Source: Hyperoodon ampullatus
Lineage: Eukaryota; Chordata; Mammalia; Artiodactyla; Ziphiidae
Length of the DNA stretch: 64,000 nt
NCBI GenBank assembly: GCA_949752795.1
Contig: OX457064.1
Span: 41,226,368-41,290,367, forward strand
Direction: 5' to 3'
Position 1 is the first letter of the stretch; every line of letters begins with the position of its first letter. A program made the translations under genes and the position numbers. Shown one piece after another: positions 49,576 through 62,990 of this stretch. Under the pieces are notes generated by a model, which worked only from the letters and a program-made list of their open reading frames with translations, was not told the origin of the DNA and did not search any database.

Positions 49576-51629
49576 TCTTATACCCAACTATCAAGTTGTT
49601 TCTCCAGTGTCTGGGCTGAGTCCTTCCTGTAATTATAGTAATTATCATTATGCTTAACATTTGGGAAAGAAATTACTTTATTCAGCCAATAATCATTTTG
49701 TTCACGTAATATCACTGGAATCTATTGACTGGAAGCTTAATTTTTATGAGTATATTTACATATTTTGGAAAACATAACACTGTACAAATATAAGATGTTG
49801 TAGGGCATTTGAAAAAAATACTTAATTTACATTCTCTTTGCAATTTTTCTGGCAATGATTAATCTCTCAAACAAAATTCTGGAGTTTATTGCAAGAAAAA
49901 TGTTGTTTTGTGAAGAGTAAGGGGGTAGGAGGCAGAATTTTACATGGAGCACACTCTTACAAATATATGTTGTTGCTTTTCTTTATGTGATTTTAAATTT
50001 GTAAAAATTTCTATGACATTTTAGATAGAATCAGTCATTATGATAACATCATATCATTAAAGCAAAGATAAATACTAATTACGTTTTCATTTGGTTTCTT
50101 AGCCTAGAGTGATTATAGGCTTTAAATCAAAATAATGGAAGCAAAATAGCATCATTCTTTTCTAGAACAAGCTTTGTTTGCATATTTAGTAAGTTTAATT
50201 TATCTTTTTTTAAAAAATATAATCTTTTTGAGTTCAGGCATCCTATTTATAGTTATGGATCATTATTAAACAAGCTTGGGCACAGATAAATCTAAACAAG
50301 TAGGGCATAGGTATTTGTTAAATGCGGAACTACAATTTGAAATTCTTCACCTTTGCGAATTAGCACTGCACTGCAGGTATGGTTCTCCAAATAGATTTAT
50401 TGCCTCTCTCTTTCCATTTTTACTTGGCTAGAAGACTGATTGATACCAGCCTTTTTCATACTTAGCCATAAAAACTTTGAGAACATATCCAGTGCTAAAG
50501 AAATTAAGTTAATTGACCCTACTTAATCTAGCTGTATTAACTCTTTCATTAAACTCAATTCTATTATGTTGTCTCCTGGTCGGTTGCCGTTCCTACTGTT
50601 TTCCAGTGTTATGCTGAACAGTGCTTCTTTTAACCTGAGATGTAGCTGAGGACAAACTCAATGTTTGTTTTAGAGCATTATCATCTACTCATATTTCTGC
50701 TGAGTGAGTTTGTGTATAATACTATATATTAAATATACTATATTTTCATACTATATTATACAGTTTAATGTATATAATTCATTTATATCTAAAACGATCA
50801 TACTTATTTTCAAACAAGAGTAGAATTTGCAAGATAGGTGAATATATTTAACTGTTTTTAATTCAATGCAATAGGGAAACATACATATATATATAATTTA
50901 TTTGGGGGGTGTTAAAAGAAATTAAAAATTAAAAAGAAAATAAACATTGGGAATGAGGGTGGAACTATTAAGAAACACCTGAAAAATAAGTACGCTTAAT
51001 TACTATAGTCTTGTAGTTTAAACAATTCAGTGTTTTATCATTGAGTACAGTTATATGTATATTATGTAAGCTCATAATTTTTGAATTATGCTATAAAATA
51101 TGGTATGACATTTATTGAAATGGTTTTTAATACTTTTAATGTTTATATCTGTGTAATCGTTGTTTGTTGTACTCTTTGCTGTGTGTACTGAATGGTGTAT
51201 AATTAGTTTTCAGACCTGTGTAAGGTAAAAAGAGATGGTAGGCTCCAAGATATGTATTCCTGTTTTCTGGCTGCCTTGCCCCTCTAATAGTTAATTCAAC
51301 AAATACACCATAAATGTAATTTAATGTTGGCATATTACAGTACCCATTCCCTTTTCTTTTAATCCAATCGGTTTTTCCAGAGTTATGTGTGCTAACACAT
51401 CTAATGAGGACTCATAGCCTCTGGCATTTTATTGTTCAACAAATAAATTATTAAAATATAGAATGAAGTTGGACACAGAAAAAAATCTATGAAAATATTG
51501 TTGCTACTCAAAATATCATTGCAAGAATGTGTATAGAGTTAGAAAGATTATTTAAATTAGTATAACATTTCAAATTCTAATGTCATCGTCAGTATTGTTG
51601 ACAACTTTCTATTCTTTTGCCTTATATAC

Positions 51630-51765
51630 TAAGACCTTTTATGCATTTTCTCATTTTTTTCTCATTTAATTCTCACACCAAACCTAAGTTTTTACAGAGG
51701 AAGAAACTGTTTAGAATATTAAAAGCAGACACTGAAGTAAATAACAGCCAGGATTAGGCTACAGC
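51630..51765 (-). repeat. MIR SINE remnant
   Basis: 'TTCTCATTTAATTCTCACAC', 'TTACAGAGGAAGAAACTG' and 'AACAGCCAGGATTAGG' match the reverse MIR order. Confidence 0.6.
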
Positions 51766-51849
51766 CCTAATTAACTATAATGTTAGATACCTAAAGGTAC
51801 ATTTAAGAGAAAGTATAATATTAAGCAGCAAGTTTCTTTTCTGGCCATA

Positions 51850-52330
51850 GTGACTGTCTATAGTAGATTTATTTTAAAATGGATTTGTTGGACATTTACT
51901 GTAGGGCACACCTGGTAAAAGGAACTTGGGAGAAAAATGAAAATAACTATACTGCACCATGCTAGTTCTACAGTAGGGCTAGTTTTGAGAACTGTGTGCT
52001 GTGGTTCTGTACAGAATCCATTATTTTGGGAGGGTGGCTTCTGGAAAAAAGTGTTATCAAATATAAAGCCTGCAGAGGGAGTAGAAGCAAGGGACAAGTC
52101 TAACATGGCATCCAGGCTTTTTACTATAGCAACTGGGTGGAGGGGAAAGTCAACTGTCTTTCGGAGGGAGAGTTCACAGGAGGATGATACCAAAGCACAT
52201 CATTAATTCCACTTTGAATAAATACATTGATGAAAAGTTTTGTGAGGGGTATGCATTGGAGATGTTCATTTGGCAGTTGGCTCTACTGAGAATTTGTCCC
52301 ACAGGAGCGGAATATGAGTTACAAATTAAA
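51850..52330 (+). repeat. Old interspersed repeat, family undetermined (copy 6)
   Basis: 'AACATGGCATCCAGGCTTTT', 'GCAACTGGGTGGAGGGGAAA' and 'GGAGATGTTCATTTGGCAGT' match the later part of the same family. It ends about 190 nt before exon 7. The frames of 111 and 89 aa on opposite strands are repeat-derived. Confidence 0.5.
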
Positions 52331-52425
52331 GCTAAAGATAAAATATTGGTATGAGTATAATAAGATTATAGTTAATTCTTCAACCTGTGTTAGAATTTGC
52401 TTTAAAATGCATTATTTAGCTTTAG

Positions 52426-52722
<297 letters not shown>

Positions 52723-53744
52723 TAATAACTGATGTAAACTCTTATACTATGAAGATTTACTGATTATAAATAATTTATTTTATCTTTCTGTCAGCAAAAC
52801 ACCTCTTCTAATGGGTAATAATAAAGCTTATGAATTTATTTAAAGTCAGAGAATCAGCGATGAATTTTTCATGTGTTAAACACAGGAAAGAAACTATATT
52901 TTATGTAATTGTCTTGACCATTTGTGTTAATAAAATGAAGCTTAGAATGGTTTATAAGGTAGTTACAAGTTTAGAGTATAAGCTACAGTTTCACATGACT
53001 AAAAATGTGAAAACAATGCATCAAATTTTTTCTTATTTTGAAATCTAATTATAATATCATAACCTATTAGGTTTTTATTTATAGACATTTTAAAATTTAT
53101 GGTTTAGTGTAAAGTCTAAGAAAAATGCTGCTAGTATTCTTAAGTGGTTAATAAGTCAAAAGGTTAATTTTTCACTTACTTTCTTGAAAAATTTGAGACC
53201 AAAATTAAAGTATCATTTGGCAATTTAAAGAGTTATTGAAATTTCAATCCCTAAGAAATTAGTAATCTTAACAGTAATTTTACTTGTATTTATATATATT
53301 ACCCAGTAATTATGAAGTCTTTAAAATATATTATCTACAGCATTACATTCCATTGAACATATTTGCCCAATATTAATCTTACATCATGTCTCATTTCTCT
53401 CTTATGCATGTGTATGTGCACACATACACACACAGACACAACTAGCAAACTATAAAAAGCATTGGTTGAGTCCATGAACTTAGGAGTCAAGCTACCTTTA
53501 GCAATTTTTTTTCTTCTTAGTGTGCATTCATTTACCTGTATCATGGTAGTTATTATTTTCTCTCTCATTGTTGTAAATAATGTGATTATACATTTAAAGA
53601 GCCTCATATAATGATGCATAATGAAGGCTAAATATACAATCTTTACTAATACTATGATAATGATTATTATTATTTGCAAGAAAAATGTAATGCATTTGAT
53701 CCATTAAAATTCTATTTATATTTGATATGAATAACAATATTTTA

Positions 53745-54205
53745 ACAGCCTTATTGGCAAATAACTTACACACAACCTAATTCACTCATTTTAAGTAAAC
53801 CTTTTAATGATTTAATAAATCTATCCCATATTAGAGCGTTTTCATCACCAAGACAAGAACCCTCATGCCCACTTCTAGTCAATTCTGGGTCCTTCCCCCA
53901 GCTCCAAGCAAAGCTCTAATCTTTCTACCTCTAAGATTTGCCTTTTATGGATAGTTCATATAAAAGAAATAATACATTATATCATCTTTTGCATCTAGCT
54001 TCTTTCACTTCACATAATGTTTTGAGGTTCACTTATATGAACTACATGAATACTGTATTCCTTTTATTGCTGAGTAGTAAGTATCCTGTTGTGTGGATAT
54101 ATCATATATTGTTTATCTCTTCACGGGTTGATGTACATTTAGATTGCTTCTGGTCTTTGGATATCATGAATAATGCCACTGTCTTGAGTCCCTATAGTTA
54201 ATTTT
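53745..54205 (-). mobile_element. Old L1 3' region, antisense
   Basis: 'GCCTTATTGGCAAATAACTT', 'ATCACCAAGACAAGAACCCT', 'TTTTATTGCTGAGTAGTAAG' and 'GATGTACATTTAGATTGCTT' follow an antisense L1 order with strong divergence. Confidence 0.65.
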
Positions 54206-55400
54206 TTATTTTGGTTACTGTACTTTTTGACTCAAGAATTTCTATTTGGTTCTTTTTTATATTTCTAGGTCTTTAATTGATATTTTCTATTTGAATAGTC
54301 ATTGTCCTTATACTTTCCTTTATTATTTAAGCATAGTTTACATTAGTTTTTTTGATCAATTTATAATAGCTGTTTTGAAGTCTTTGTCTGCTAAGTCCAA
54401 CATCTAGGGTCCATCAGAGACATTGTTTGCTTTTTCCAAAGTATGTGAAACACTTTGCCATTCCTCTGCATGTTTGCTAATTTTTTGTTGGAAACAAGAG
54501 ATTTTATATAATATGTTGTAACAACTGTGGATTTGCATTCTCCCATAGGTGTTATGTTTGTTCCTGTGTTTGCTTAGGGATTTCCCTCCACTAATTATAA
54601 GGCGTCTTTCTCCCCTGTAGTGTATGGATATACTGATGCCTCAGTATTTTTGTTTTTGTTTTCTCTTCTTGCTTTTATATTAATCCTGGCTTCTAGGGAT
54701 CATTCCTGTGTCGGCATGATTGACCAAAGTTTGTGCTTAAACACCTTGAGACAGTTCATCCCTTTGCCACTGAATCTGTATGTTTATTGGGGAACACATA
54801 CAAACTGCAGGCAATTATTGATCTGATTCAGCTTTTAATATCTGCTGGCCTTTTTGTCTCTTCTGCTCATGTAGAAGGCCTCTCACTTAGCCAAAGATGT
54901 ATAAATAACTATGGCCCTCTTTGGACTCTCCTGAACATATGTGCGACCTTGCACATGCATATAGCCTTTCAGACAGCCAGGAATATGTGACAGCTTATCA
55001 AGGCCCATTATGGCTGTCTCATTCTCAAGATCTCCTTGAATATCTGGCTAGTTGGCTGGTTAGTTGCTTGCCTTAGTTATTTTCACAAACTGAGGCATGC
55101 TGCTACCTTTGCCACTGAGATTAGTATTATTTTGGATAACTCTGGGTCATGGAGTTTTTCCAGCTTCCACTCCAAGTCATGTTAGCTCCCCCGACAGTAA
55201 AGTTGCTTGCTTTCATAACTTGCCCCACCCTGGTAGATCTATAGTACTGATGGAGGTGGAGGGTAAGGTAGCAGCTCAAGGTTGAAACATCACAGATTGC
55301 CAGTATTCTTCTCTTAGGTTCAGTAGTTTTTCTTGAATAAATAGTTCTCGGTTTGTTATATGCCTTTGATCAATTTTCAGTGGTCCTCAACAGAAGTTAT
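54206..55400. repeat. Unclassified old repeat
   Basis: Phrases such as 'TCTGCTAAGTCCAACATCTA', 'TTGTTGGAAACAAGAGATTT', 'CAGACAGCCAGGAATATGTG' and 'TCAAGATCTCCTTGAATATC' recur widely in mammalian genomes as I recall them, but I cannot name the family. The 85-aa and 68-aa frames here have no other support. Confidence 0.45.
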
Positions 55401-55599
55401 TTCCTTTCCATCACAGGAGACATTTGTCAGTGTTTGGACACACATTTGATAGCCATGGCTAAGAGAGGATTCCTACTGGAAGCTAGTGGGTAGAGGATAA
55501 GGATACTGATAAACACTCCCAGTTCATAGAATAGCCCCCCAAACACACAAGAAAGAATTACATAGCTCAAAATGTCAATAGGGCTGAGGTTGAAAAACC

Positions 55600-56460
55600 T
55601 GATATCAACAAACCAATATTAAATACAAAACTCAAGATGTTGGAAAAGGGGAAATAGCTAACACATGAAGAAAAGGAAAGCTGTAATAGAAATAAGACAG
55701 GACATACAGCAAAGAATAACAAGAGCAAAAAAAATTGAGTATGAAACCAAAAACTGGATTTTTGAAAGTAATTAATCAAATCTACTGCAAAATTGATTTT
55801 ATAAAAATATTGTAAAGAGAATTGCAAATAAATAATATAGAGTGAAAAAAGACCAAAAATCCCCCCCGTAAAGACAAAACATAATATCCCAACTGAAAAT
55901 ATTTTAGGACTAAATAAGGAAGTATAGCAAAGTTACTAAATATAAAATCAACTTAAATATTCAATATTATTCCATTATATAAGCAATAATCTATACATTT
56001 ACAAAAACAGCAACCAAAAAATTAGAACTATCCAGAAATTAATAAAGAATATACAAGACCTAAAAACAGAAACATTAAAACTCTCTACAAAAACATAAAA
56101 GATCAGAATAAATAGAGACATTTTCTATTCTTAGATGGGATAGCTTAATAATTTGTAATATGCAAATTAATGTATACCTTTAACCTGTAAGTAATCAAAA
56201 TTAGAGCTGGATTTTATGACAAATTTGAAAAACTTTTTCCAAAATATATATAACAAAGTAGCTCAGTCAATTTTAATAAAAAGAAATGGAAAAATGTTTT
56301 ACCAAATAAGACATGTTACAAATGAATTGGATAATTATAATAGAATAGTGCAATGAATGAATAGAGGAAGAACTCAGTGGAGAAGCAGAGAGACACATAT
56401 CGAAACTCAGTATAGATGTGGCCCAAAATCTCATTGGAGAAATAATGGTGCTTCGTTGAC
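55600..56460 (+). mobile_element. Old L1 ORF2 remnant, sense
   Basis: 'GAAACCAAAAACTGGATTTT', 'AGTATAGCAAAGTTACTAAA', 'CAGCAACCAAAAAATTAGAA' and 'TTCTATTCTTAGATGGGATA' follow the L1 ORF2 order, with internal deletions and many stops. Confidence 0.68.
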
Positions 56461-58084
56461 AAGTGTTCAAAAACTACCTTTCTAGAGGGAGAAAATTTTG
56501 TTAGAACTCTACATTAGATAGGCAATTGCTAGATATATGGAAGTACTAAATTTGAAATGCAAGGTTTAGGACCTAATTCAAGAATATGTAATAGCATTCA
56601 TTTATGATTTTAAGGTAGAACAGAACTAAACAAGGTAGATTTTGATTGCATTTCTTTAGAAGGGTCCTGTTCCATTTAACTTGGAGCCTCTTTCACTGAG
56701 TTTGACACGGGAAGGAGAGGTGTGAAGAGAGGGAGAGCATCCTTCCCTGAAATATTTGCCTCTGTCCCGGCAAGACGGAGGATCAACACTCAGGGTCACA
56801 ATCAGACCAGCAGACTTTATAAAGAGTTCAAGCTTCGGCTGTCACTCAGCCAGGCCACCTTCTATTTAGCAACTTATATTCCTCTGCCCCAATGAGTGAT
56901 TCCAGCAAACAACAAAAAGAAATGAATTGTGTACCTCAAGCTTATATATTCCTGAATATATAAGAAACAGTGGAACTGGAGCATTGAAAGAATAAGGGGG
57001 ACATTTCAACTTTTTGCTATCACCAGCATGAGAAAGCTTAAGATGGCACATAATTTGTACTTGAAATTATCTCTAGGAACCCTCCTACCTCCTAGTTACA
57101 AGGTGGTCTCAAAACTTGACTCTACTGTCAGTGTTGTTTTCATTATTTCAATGATTGTCTTTTATATACTGACTGTGATTTACAGTGTACATAAAACCTT
57201 ACTTCAAATTTTTAGAGAACCTGTGAGGCAAACCTCAAAATATTAGTGGTCTGACAGCAACTAAAAATTAGTTCTTCCCTCACATGTTAGGACAGCAGGG
57301 GTTGACTTTTGAGGAGAGGCTCTGGTCCACTTGGTCAGTCATTGACCCAGGGTCCTTCCATCTTTTGGCTCCACCCTCTTCTTGATACACAGAGCCCTCT
57401 CTATTTTAACAGTTGGGCAACAAAAGAGGGTGAAGTATTGGCGTTTGTGTTTTTTTGTTGGTTTGGTTTTTTTTTTTTTAATAGATCAGGCCTGTAAGAT
57501 GTTCAGCTTGTAACCCATTGGTCATATCTGAATCAATTAGATGCACCTAATTGTAAGGAAGCTGGGAAAGGAATTCTGTCTGCCCAAGAAGAGAAGGGAA
57601 ATTGGTGAATAACTAGCCAGTTTCTTCTAATTTCTTTTTGTAATGCCTTTCACTTTTAGCCAGAACAATTCGAAATAATTCTGAAATCATAATTAAATCT
57701 GAGAATAGGTATTCATCTACAGTGGTGATCCTTAAATAAAAGCACATTTATTTATTACCTTCTATGTGCCAGATACCGTTTGAGGGTTGGTTAGCAGTGA
57801 ACAAGAGAGAAAAAGTCTATATAATCACTAAACATATTATTGTGAGGTGAGAGAGAATTCTCATGAGAGACTTAACAGCTGGATGTTAGAAATATAGATT
57901 ATAGAAATTCTACCTTTCATTCTGATTTTGCACTTTAATAACTATAGATAATCTCAAAAATCACAGTTAGAAAATTGTTCACCCATTGCATCACCATCAA
58001 ATTCATACATGCCATTAGTTTTATCCTCACTGTTGATTCTTCATTCATTTGCTTATTAAACAAAAAAACTAAGTACATTTTTTT

Positions 58085-58640
58085 TTTTTTTGGTAAGGCC
58101 CTGGAGTTATAGAAGTGAATAAAAGAGATCACCTCATTATTAGAACTTGGAGTTTAATGGTAGAAAAAGCATTGACAAACAAATGCACAAATACAAGTTT
58201 TTTGGAAAATTATGATGTATACTGTGAAAAAAAACAAAAGTTGCCATGAGCTAGAATAAGGGACAACAACTTTAGGTCTCATGGTCAAGGAAGGCCTATA
58301 TAAAGAACATACACTTAAGAGAGGATATGTGGAATACACATAAGTCAGGTGGGCACCAAAGAGATGGAAAGAGCATACCAAGCAGGTATAACTGTATGTG
58401 AAAAGCTCAAGGAGAGAAAAGGCCCGTTGTGTTCAAGGGCCTATAAAGTCAGTGTGCCTGGAACATAAAGATAGAAGGTGGGAATGAATGACAAAAAAGG
58501 CAGTAGCAGAAGTGGCTGCTGCCATGTCTTGAAGACTTGGAAGCCAAGGTGTGGTGTCTGTCTTTTAAGAGAGGCCACTGAATGATTCAATGAATATAAT
58601 CGGGAAATGAAGTCCAATTTATGTACAGCAGGAGTTCGTC
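58085..58640 (+). repeat. Old interspersed repeat, family undetermined (copy 7)
   Basis: 'CTGGAGTTATAGAAGTGAAT', 'ACTTGGAGTTTAATGGTAGA', 'GGTCAAGGAAGGCCTATATA' and 'GAGAGGCCACTGAATGATTC' match the same family in the same orientation. Confidence 0.5.
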
Positions 58641-59149
58641 TACCAGAGGTAATAGTTAGACATTAATTAAAAGGGAAAACAAGTGTCATAAAAAAGATAC
58701 ATATAGCTTTGGATATTTCATTTAACCTAAAACCTATAAATATAATTGAATTGAGAAATTTTTTTCTTATAGGTCCAGCTCATGTCCTTTCTTTGAATGT
58801 GCATCATCGACTGGGGTTCTACAAAGTTTGCTTGTATAAATCACATTCCATAATAAACCATCTGTGATTTCCATTTTTAGTTTCTTTTAAGTGGAACAAA
58901 AATTCAAAAGATACTTGTGAAGCAGTATAAAATCCTTCTAGATTTTTACAATAGTTTAAAAAATCTTTTATGATGATTTTTCTTACATATAATTTTATAA
59001 CAAAGAATATATAATTCTATAGCAGTTTTAGAATTGCATTTATATCAAATCTTCCCAAATCATCTTTGTTTTCATATAAAATACTTTCTTTTTGTAATCA
59101 TATTTTCCATTTAATAGATAATTAAATGATATAATAAAAGACTAAAACT

Positions 59150-60415
59150 GGCATAAACAGTGTTGGGAACAACACAAATGACTCTTGGTAAGTGTAAACC
59201 TCAAAATGTAGAAACACTGCCAGATGTAGTAGCTGAGAGGGGCTGGGACTGAGTTACAGGATGCTTCAGTATCCACAGTGGGCAATAGGAAGGACATTGA
59301 TGGGCATGTCTCCCTCTGGGTCCCTGAGGAGACAGGACCACTGGGACCACTGCTAAGAAGGACTGAGGCCAGGTTACAGGGCTGCTTCAAGATCCATAGT
59401 ATGCATTTTACAAAGCAGTCACCTTTTCCAGTCTTTACTGACCGGCCTGGGCATAGAAACACCTTGTCAGAGCAGCTAAGGATTCTGAGGCTCTGTCGGA
59501 CTTTTTCTATAGATGCACCCACTCCCCACCTATTGTTCCCTCTTTGGGAAGGTGGGGGGAGGCATTCTTAACATTGTTTGCTTTCTCTCCATCCCCCAAA
59601 GCCAGGGTGGGTGCTGAGAGCCTTCTGTGTGTTTTCCTTAGGGCAGAACCCTGAAACGCGCAGATCTGGGGAACTTCGGACGATCCCGCGGAGCTGAGCC
59701 AGCCGTCCGCGCATGCTCACCAGCAGTCCGCAGGGGCTCCGCCTCCCACGCGGCACGCACGCATAGGGCACGCATGGCGCGTCAGCCAGGAGGCGGGGAG
59801 GGCTGAGGCACGCAAAGCGTTGTAGACGCCAGGTGGGCTGAAATCGTCAGTTGAGGCTTCCAGGGTAGCTTGTGCGCCAGCCTCCTGAGGGAGTCCGTGC
59901 GTTGGTCTGTAGGCTCTTTAGGCTCCAGCGCCTCTTGTTGAGGTCCAGGCCCTTGTGGCTCTGAGTCCTCCTCTCGCCTGCCTGCTCCCAGCCTCTCTCA
60001 ACACCTCAGCTGTGGTGAGACCCTCGCTATTCCCGGTGAGGCAAGAAAGAAGTGGCCTTTGGGGCAGCGTCCTGGAGGCGTGAGAAGCTGAACACTCACT
60101 CCCAACGCTCCCACTCCCCCACCCCCACCCCGGGGGAAATCTCAGGCTTAGTGGAGCCTCTCTTGGCACTGAGCTATGCCACTCTGGGGGAGAGGCCGTG
60201 CAGGTAAAGGGAAAAGTGTTCTTACCCCCTTCAGTGGGTCTGATTTCGGATTTTTTGCTCAAGTGGTGTGCTGGAATTTCTCCGCTGGACTCCCTGACTC
60301 CCAACAAAGGTATTACTATCTATTCCTTAGTGGTTGTCAAAATCTATGTTCGTTTAGGAGGGGGTGGGGGGGCGTGATGCTGAAAACGCCTCTTCCGCCA
60401 TCTTGCTGACGTCTC
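59150..60415 (-). mobile_element. GC-rich L1 5'UTR-like block, antisense
   Basis: On the minus strand the block starts near 60415 with GACGTCAGCAAGATGGCGGA. The AAGATGGCGG word (complement of 60395-60404) is a YY1 site placed about 12 nt from the start, as in L1 5'UTRs. The sequence is C/G-rich with many CpGs, and it has diverged internal repeats around GTTACAGG-TGCTTCA (59255-59275 and 59375-59395). L1 promoter regions have this build. No ORF1 follows, so only the 5' part was kept. The frames of 97-129 codons are by-products of high GC. An LTR or an unrelated CpG-rich regulatory element is possible. Confidence 0.6.
60395..60404 (-). promoter_or_regulatory. Candidate YY1-binding site in L1 5'UTR-like block
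   Basis: The minus strand reads AAGATGGCGG, close to the YY1 consensus and to the YY1 site known near the start of mammalian L1 promoters. A TGACGT word (CRE-like) lies just beside it at 60407-60412. Whether it is active here is unknown. Confidence 0.5.
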
Positions 60416-60619
60416 TCCAAGAATTTTGTTTTTAAAACAAAAACAGAGCGTAATAAATTTGAAAATATAACCACAGCTATGGAAAAAGTTTAAATAATTA
60501 TGAGTATATCCTGTGCATCTGTGCTAGTAAACTTTATCATGTGGAAGAAATTTGAGTATTGTCTATCCAAATGAAGAAAGCTGAAATATGCTGAAGAGGA
60601 AGGGGTAGGAAATCTAAGG

Positions 60620-60798
60620 CAGTAGTTCTCAAACTTAAGCATGTATCAGAATCACCTGAAGGGCTTGTTAAACTGCAGACTGATGATCCTCAAACCCGGG
60701 CTTTCAGTAGGTCTGAATTGGGGTCCAAGAATTTGTAGTTCTAACAAGCTCCCAGGTGATCCCAGTATTTCCTATCCGTGGTCATACTTTAAGAACCA
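60620..60798 (+). mobile_element. MER5A-like hAT DNA transposon
   Basis: A complete-looking element of about 180 bp with terminal inverted repeats CAGTAGTTCTCAAACTTAAG and (complement of) TACTTTAAGAACCA. Internal phrases 'TCAGAATCACCTGAAGGGCT' and 'AACAAGCTCCCAGGTGATCC' are diagnostic. Non-autonomous and ancient. Confidence 0.88.
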
Positions 60799-61259
60799 TT
60801 TCTCTAAGCACATAGCCAAAGAGGAAGAGGTAAAAATGTAGTAAAAGAACTATTAAAACTGCTGTCATTTCAAATGATTTTTCATAGAACAAATACTTCT
60901 TATATTTTAAAAATTGTTCCAGAATATAGATTAAGATGGAATGCTTTCCCATTCTTTTTACACAGCTGGCAAACCTCAGTATCAATACCTCAGACACAAC
61001 CCCCAAAAAGAGCATACATATGTGTATATAAATACAACAGTTGCAAACATCAAAATTAGCAAATAAATTCAGGTATTCTATTTAAGGGCTAAAACCTATT
61101 GACTGTAGGGTTTATTTCTACAAAGTCAAAATGTGTCAATGTTAGTATAATTATTTAAATAAAGAATAGGTTTGCTATTTTTTATAATTAAAAACTACTG
61201 AAAATGTGTAAAACATTTCCTGCAAATTAATAGTTAATATTATAGTAATGCATACTAGA

Positions 61260-62850
61260 GGCATCCCAAATAAAATCAGGAAGAATACAGGGATTTTTCT
61301 ATCACCACTCTAGTTATCACTTTTAGAAAAGTGAGCTAATAATAATAAAAATTTAAATGTCATAAATATTGACAAGAGACAGGCTTACTGTTATTTGAAG
61401 ATGATACGATGACGTATATAGTAAATATGCATCAACTAAACATGAAACTAGTAAATCAACTTAAGGTGCCAAATACTAGATAAATATACAGAAAAATGAC
61501 TGTGAAGCCTTCCTTTATAAAATTACCTGTTAATATAAATTTAGTTAATGATACCAGAAAACTATGACGTATCAAGGTTTACATCTAGTAAGAAAGACAC
61601 CGAGCTTATAGGGAGAAAACTAATACAAAGTTATAAAATAAAACCTGAATAAGTCATCTCATGTTCCTATATGGGAAGAAATCAAGACTCCTCGAATTAA
61701 TTTATAAATTTAGTCTATTGCTACTGAGAACTTTCGTAGGATTACTGGTAGTTGTTTTGATAAATGATAATGTACAATTATACAAAAATGCCTTTATATT
61801 TTTGAGATAATTAATATCCTTTAGTGGTCAGTTTCCTTGCCATGTGCAGAATACTATCAAATTAATGTAACTAAAATATGATAGTACAAAAATAGATGAA
61901 TAGACAAGAATGTAAGATTAGACCAAAAAGATGACAAAGATATGCAGAGAATTTAGTATTTGTAATATGTTGAAATTTCAGATCATTGGATAAAAATGAA
62001 ATGCACAGTAAATTAGGTGGCAGAATTGGTTACTCTTTTGAATGAAAATAAACTTATGTTTGCATTCATATCCATGTGAAATATACATCCACTAGATTAA
62101 AAATGCAAATTATATCTTATAAATTAATATATAGTATAAGATAATGTTAATATAATAATATCTTATAAGTAATACATTTATAAGATATTAGAAGAAAATA
62201 TCAAAGTACATTGCTTAAGGTAGGAGAAACCTGTGTGAGGCAAACCAGAAACTTAAAACCCATAAAAGAAAAGAAAATTAAAATTACTTTTCATAATCTT
62301 TCATTTAAAAAAGTATATTAAAACTCATTAACAAAAGTCAAAGAAAATATTTCCAACACAAGTAATAAACATGCTGTTAATAAACTAAAATATGGAATTC
62401 TTAATGAAAAACATCTAATAGAAAAGTAGACTAAGACTATGAAAATTACAATGAATAGCCAGATAAAAAGATTCCTGTTATTAATTTATAAGGAAATGAA
62501 AAATTATACAATGGGTTATCTCGTTTCAGATTATTGAAAATTACAAAGAGTGGTAGTATCTAATGTCAATGAGTGTATACAAAAATAGGCACATTCATAA
62601 TTGTGTGGTGGGTCTATAAATTTAATCTTTTGGAGAGTAATTTGATCGTATCTGTTAAAATGTGAATACCCTTTGAGCCATCAGTCCCATTTCTAAGAAT
62701 CCATTCTGCAGAAGTAAATAATACAAAAACCTAAACTGTACCAATTATATTTAGTGACATACAATTGGGAACAACCTAAAAGTTTATCATTTTGAACAGG
62801 AAAAGGATCTCAAAATTATAATGGTAAATCACAAAAGCAAATTGTCCGTA
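61260..62850 (+). mobile_element. Old L1 ORF2 and 3'UTR remnant, sense
   Basis: Contains 'GTTATTTGAAGATGATACGA', where the reverse transcriptase FADD has become FEDD. It also contains 'TCATCTCATGTTCCTATATG', then late-ORF2 text 'GAGTAATTTGATCGTATCTG', 'CCATCAGTCCCATTTCTAAG' and 'CAATTGGGAACAACCTAAAA'. Many stops; non-functional. Confidence 0.72.
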
Positions 62851-62854
62851 ATTA

Positions 62855-62990
62855 AGCACTCTTTCTCCTATTCCTTAGAGAATGAGGATAATAGCTATCT
62901 TAAGGAAGTATTGCGGGCTGAGTTAGGGACTCTTAAAACTCTTACAACAGTATCTAGTGCTGATGCTCAATAAATGTTAAGAATGATGAT
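62855..62990 (+). repeat. MIR SINE remnant
   Basis: 'CTTAGAGAATGAGGATAATA', 'GCTATCTTAAGGAAGTATTG' and 'GATGCTCAATAAATGTTAAG' match the forward MIR end. Confidence 0.7.

Noticed and set aside
51858..52206. 111- and 89-codon frames on opposite strands
   Set aside because: They sit in an old interspersed repeat, and the two strands being open together points to low stop density only.
53335..53679. 114-codon minus-strand frame
   Set aside because: Low-complexity Ile/Val start and a CA-repeat-derived segment; no family or context.
59142..59522. 126-codon minus-strand frame
   Set aside because: It lies over the internal repeats of the same L1 5'UTR-like block and shows no protein family.
59918..60307. 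129-codon minus-strand frame in GC-rich sequence
   Set aside because: It lies in the L1 5'UTR-like block, where high GC removes stops. It has no start context, no family and low-complexity Ser/Pro/Arg content.
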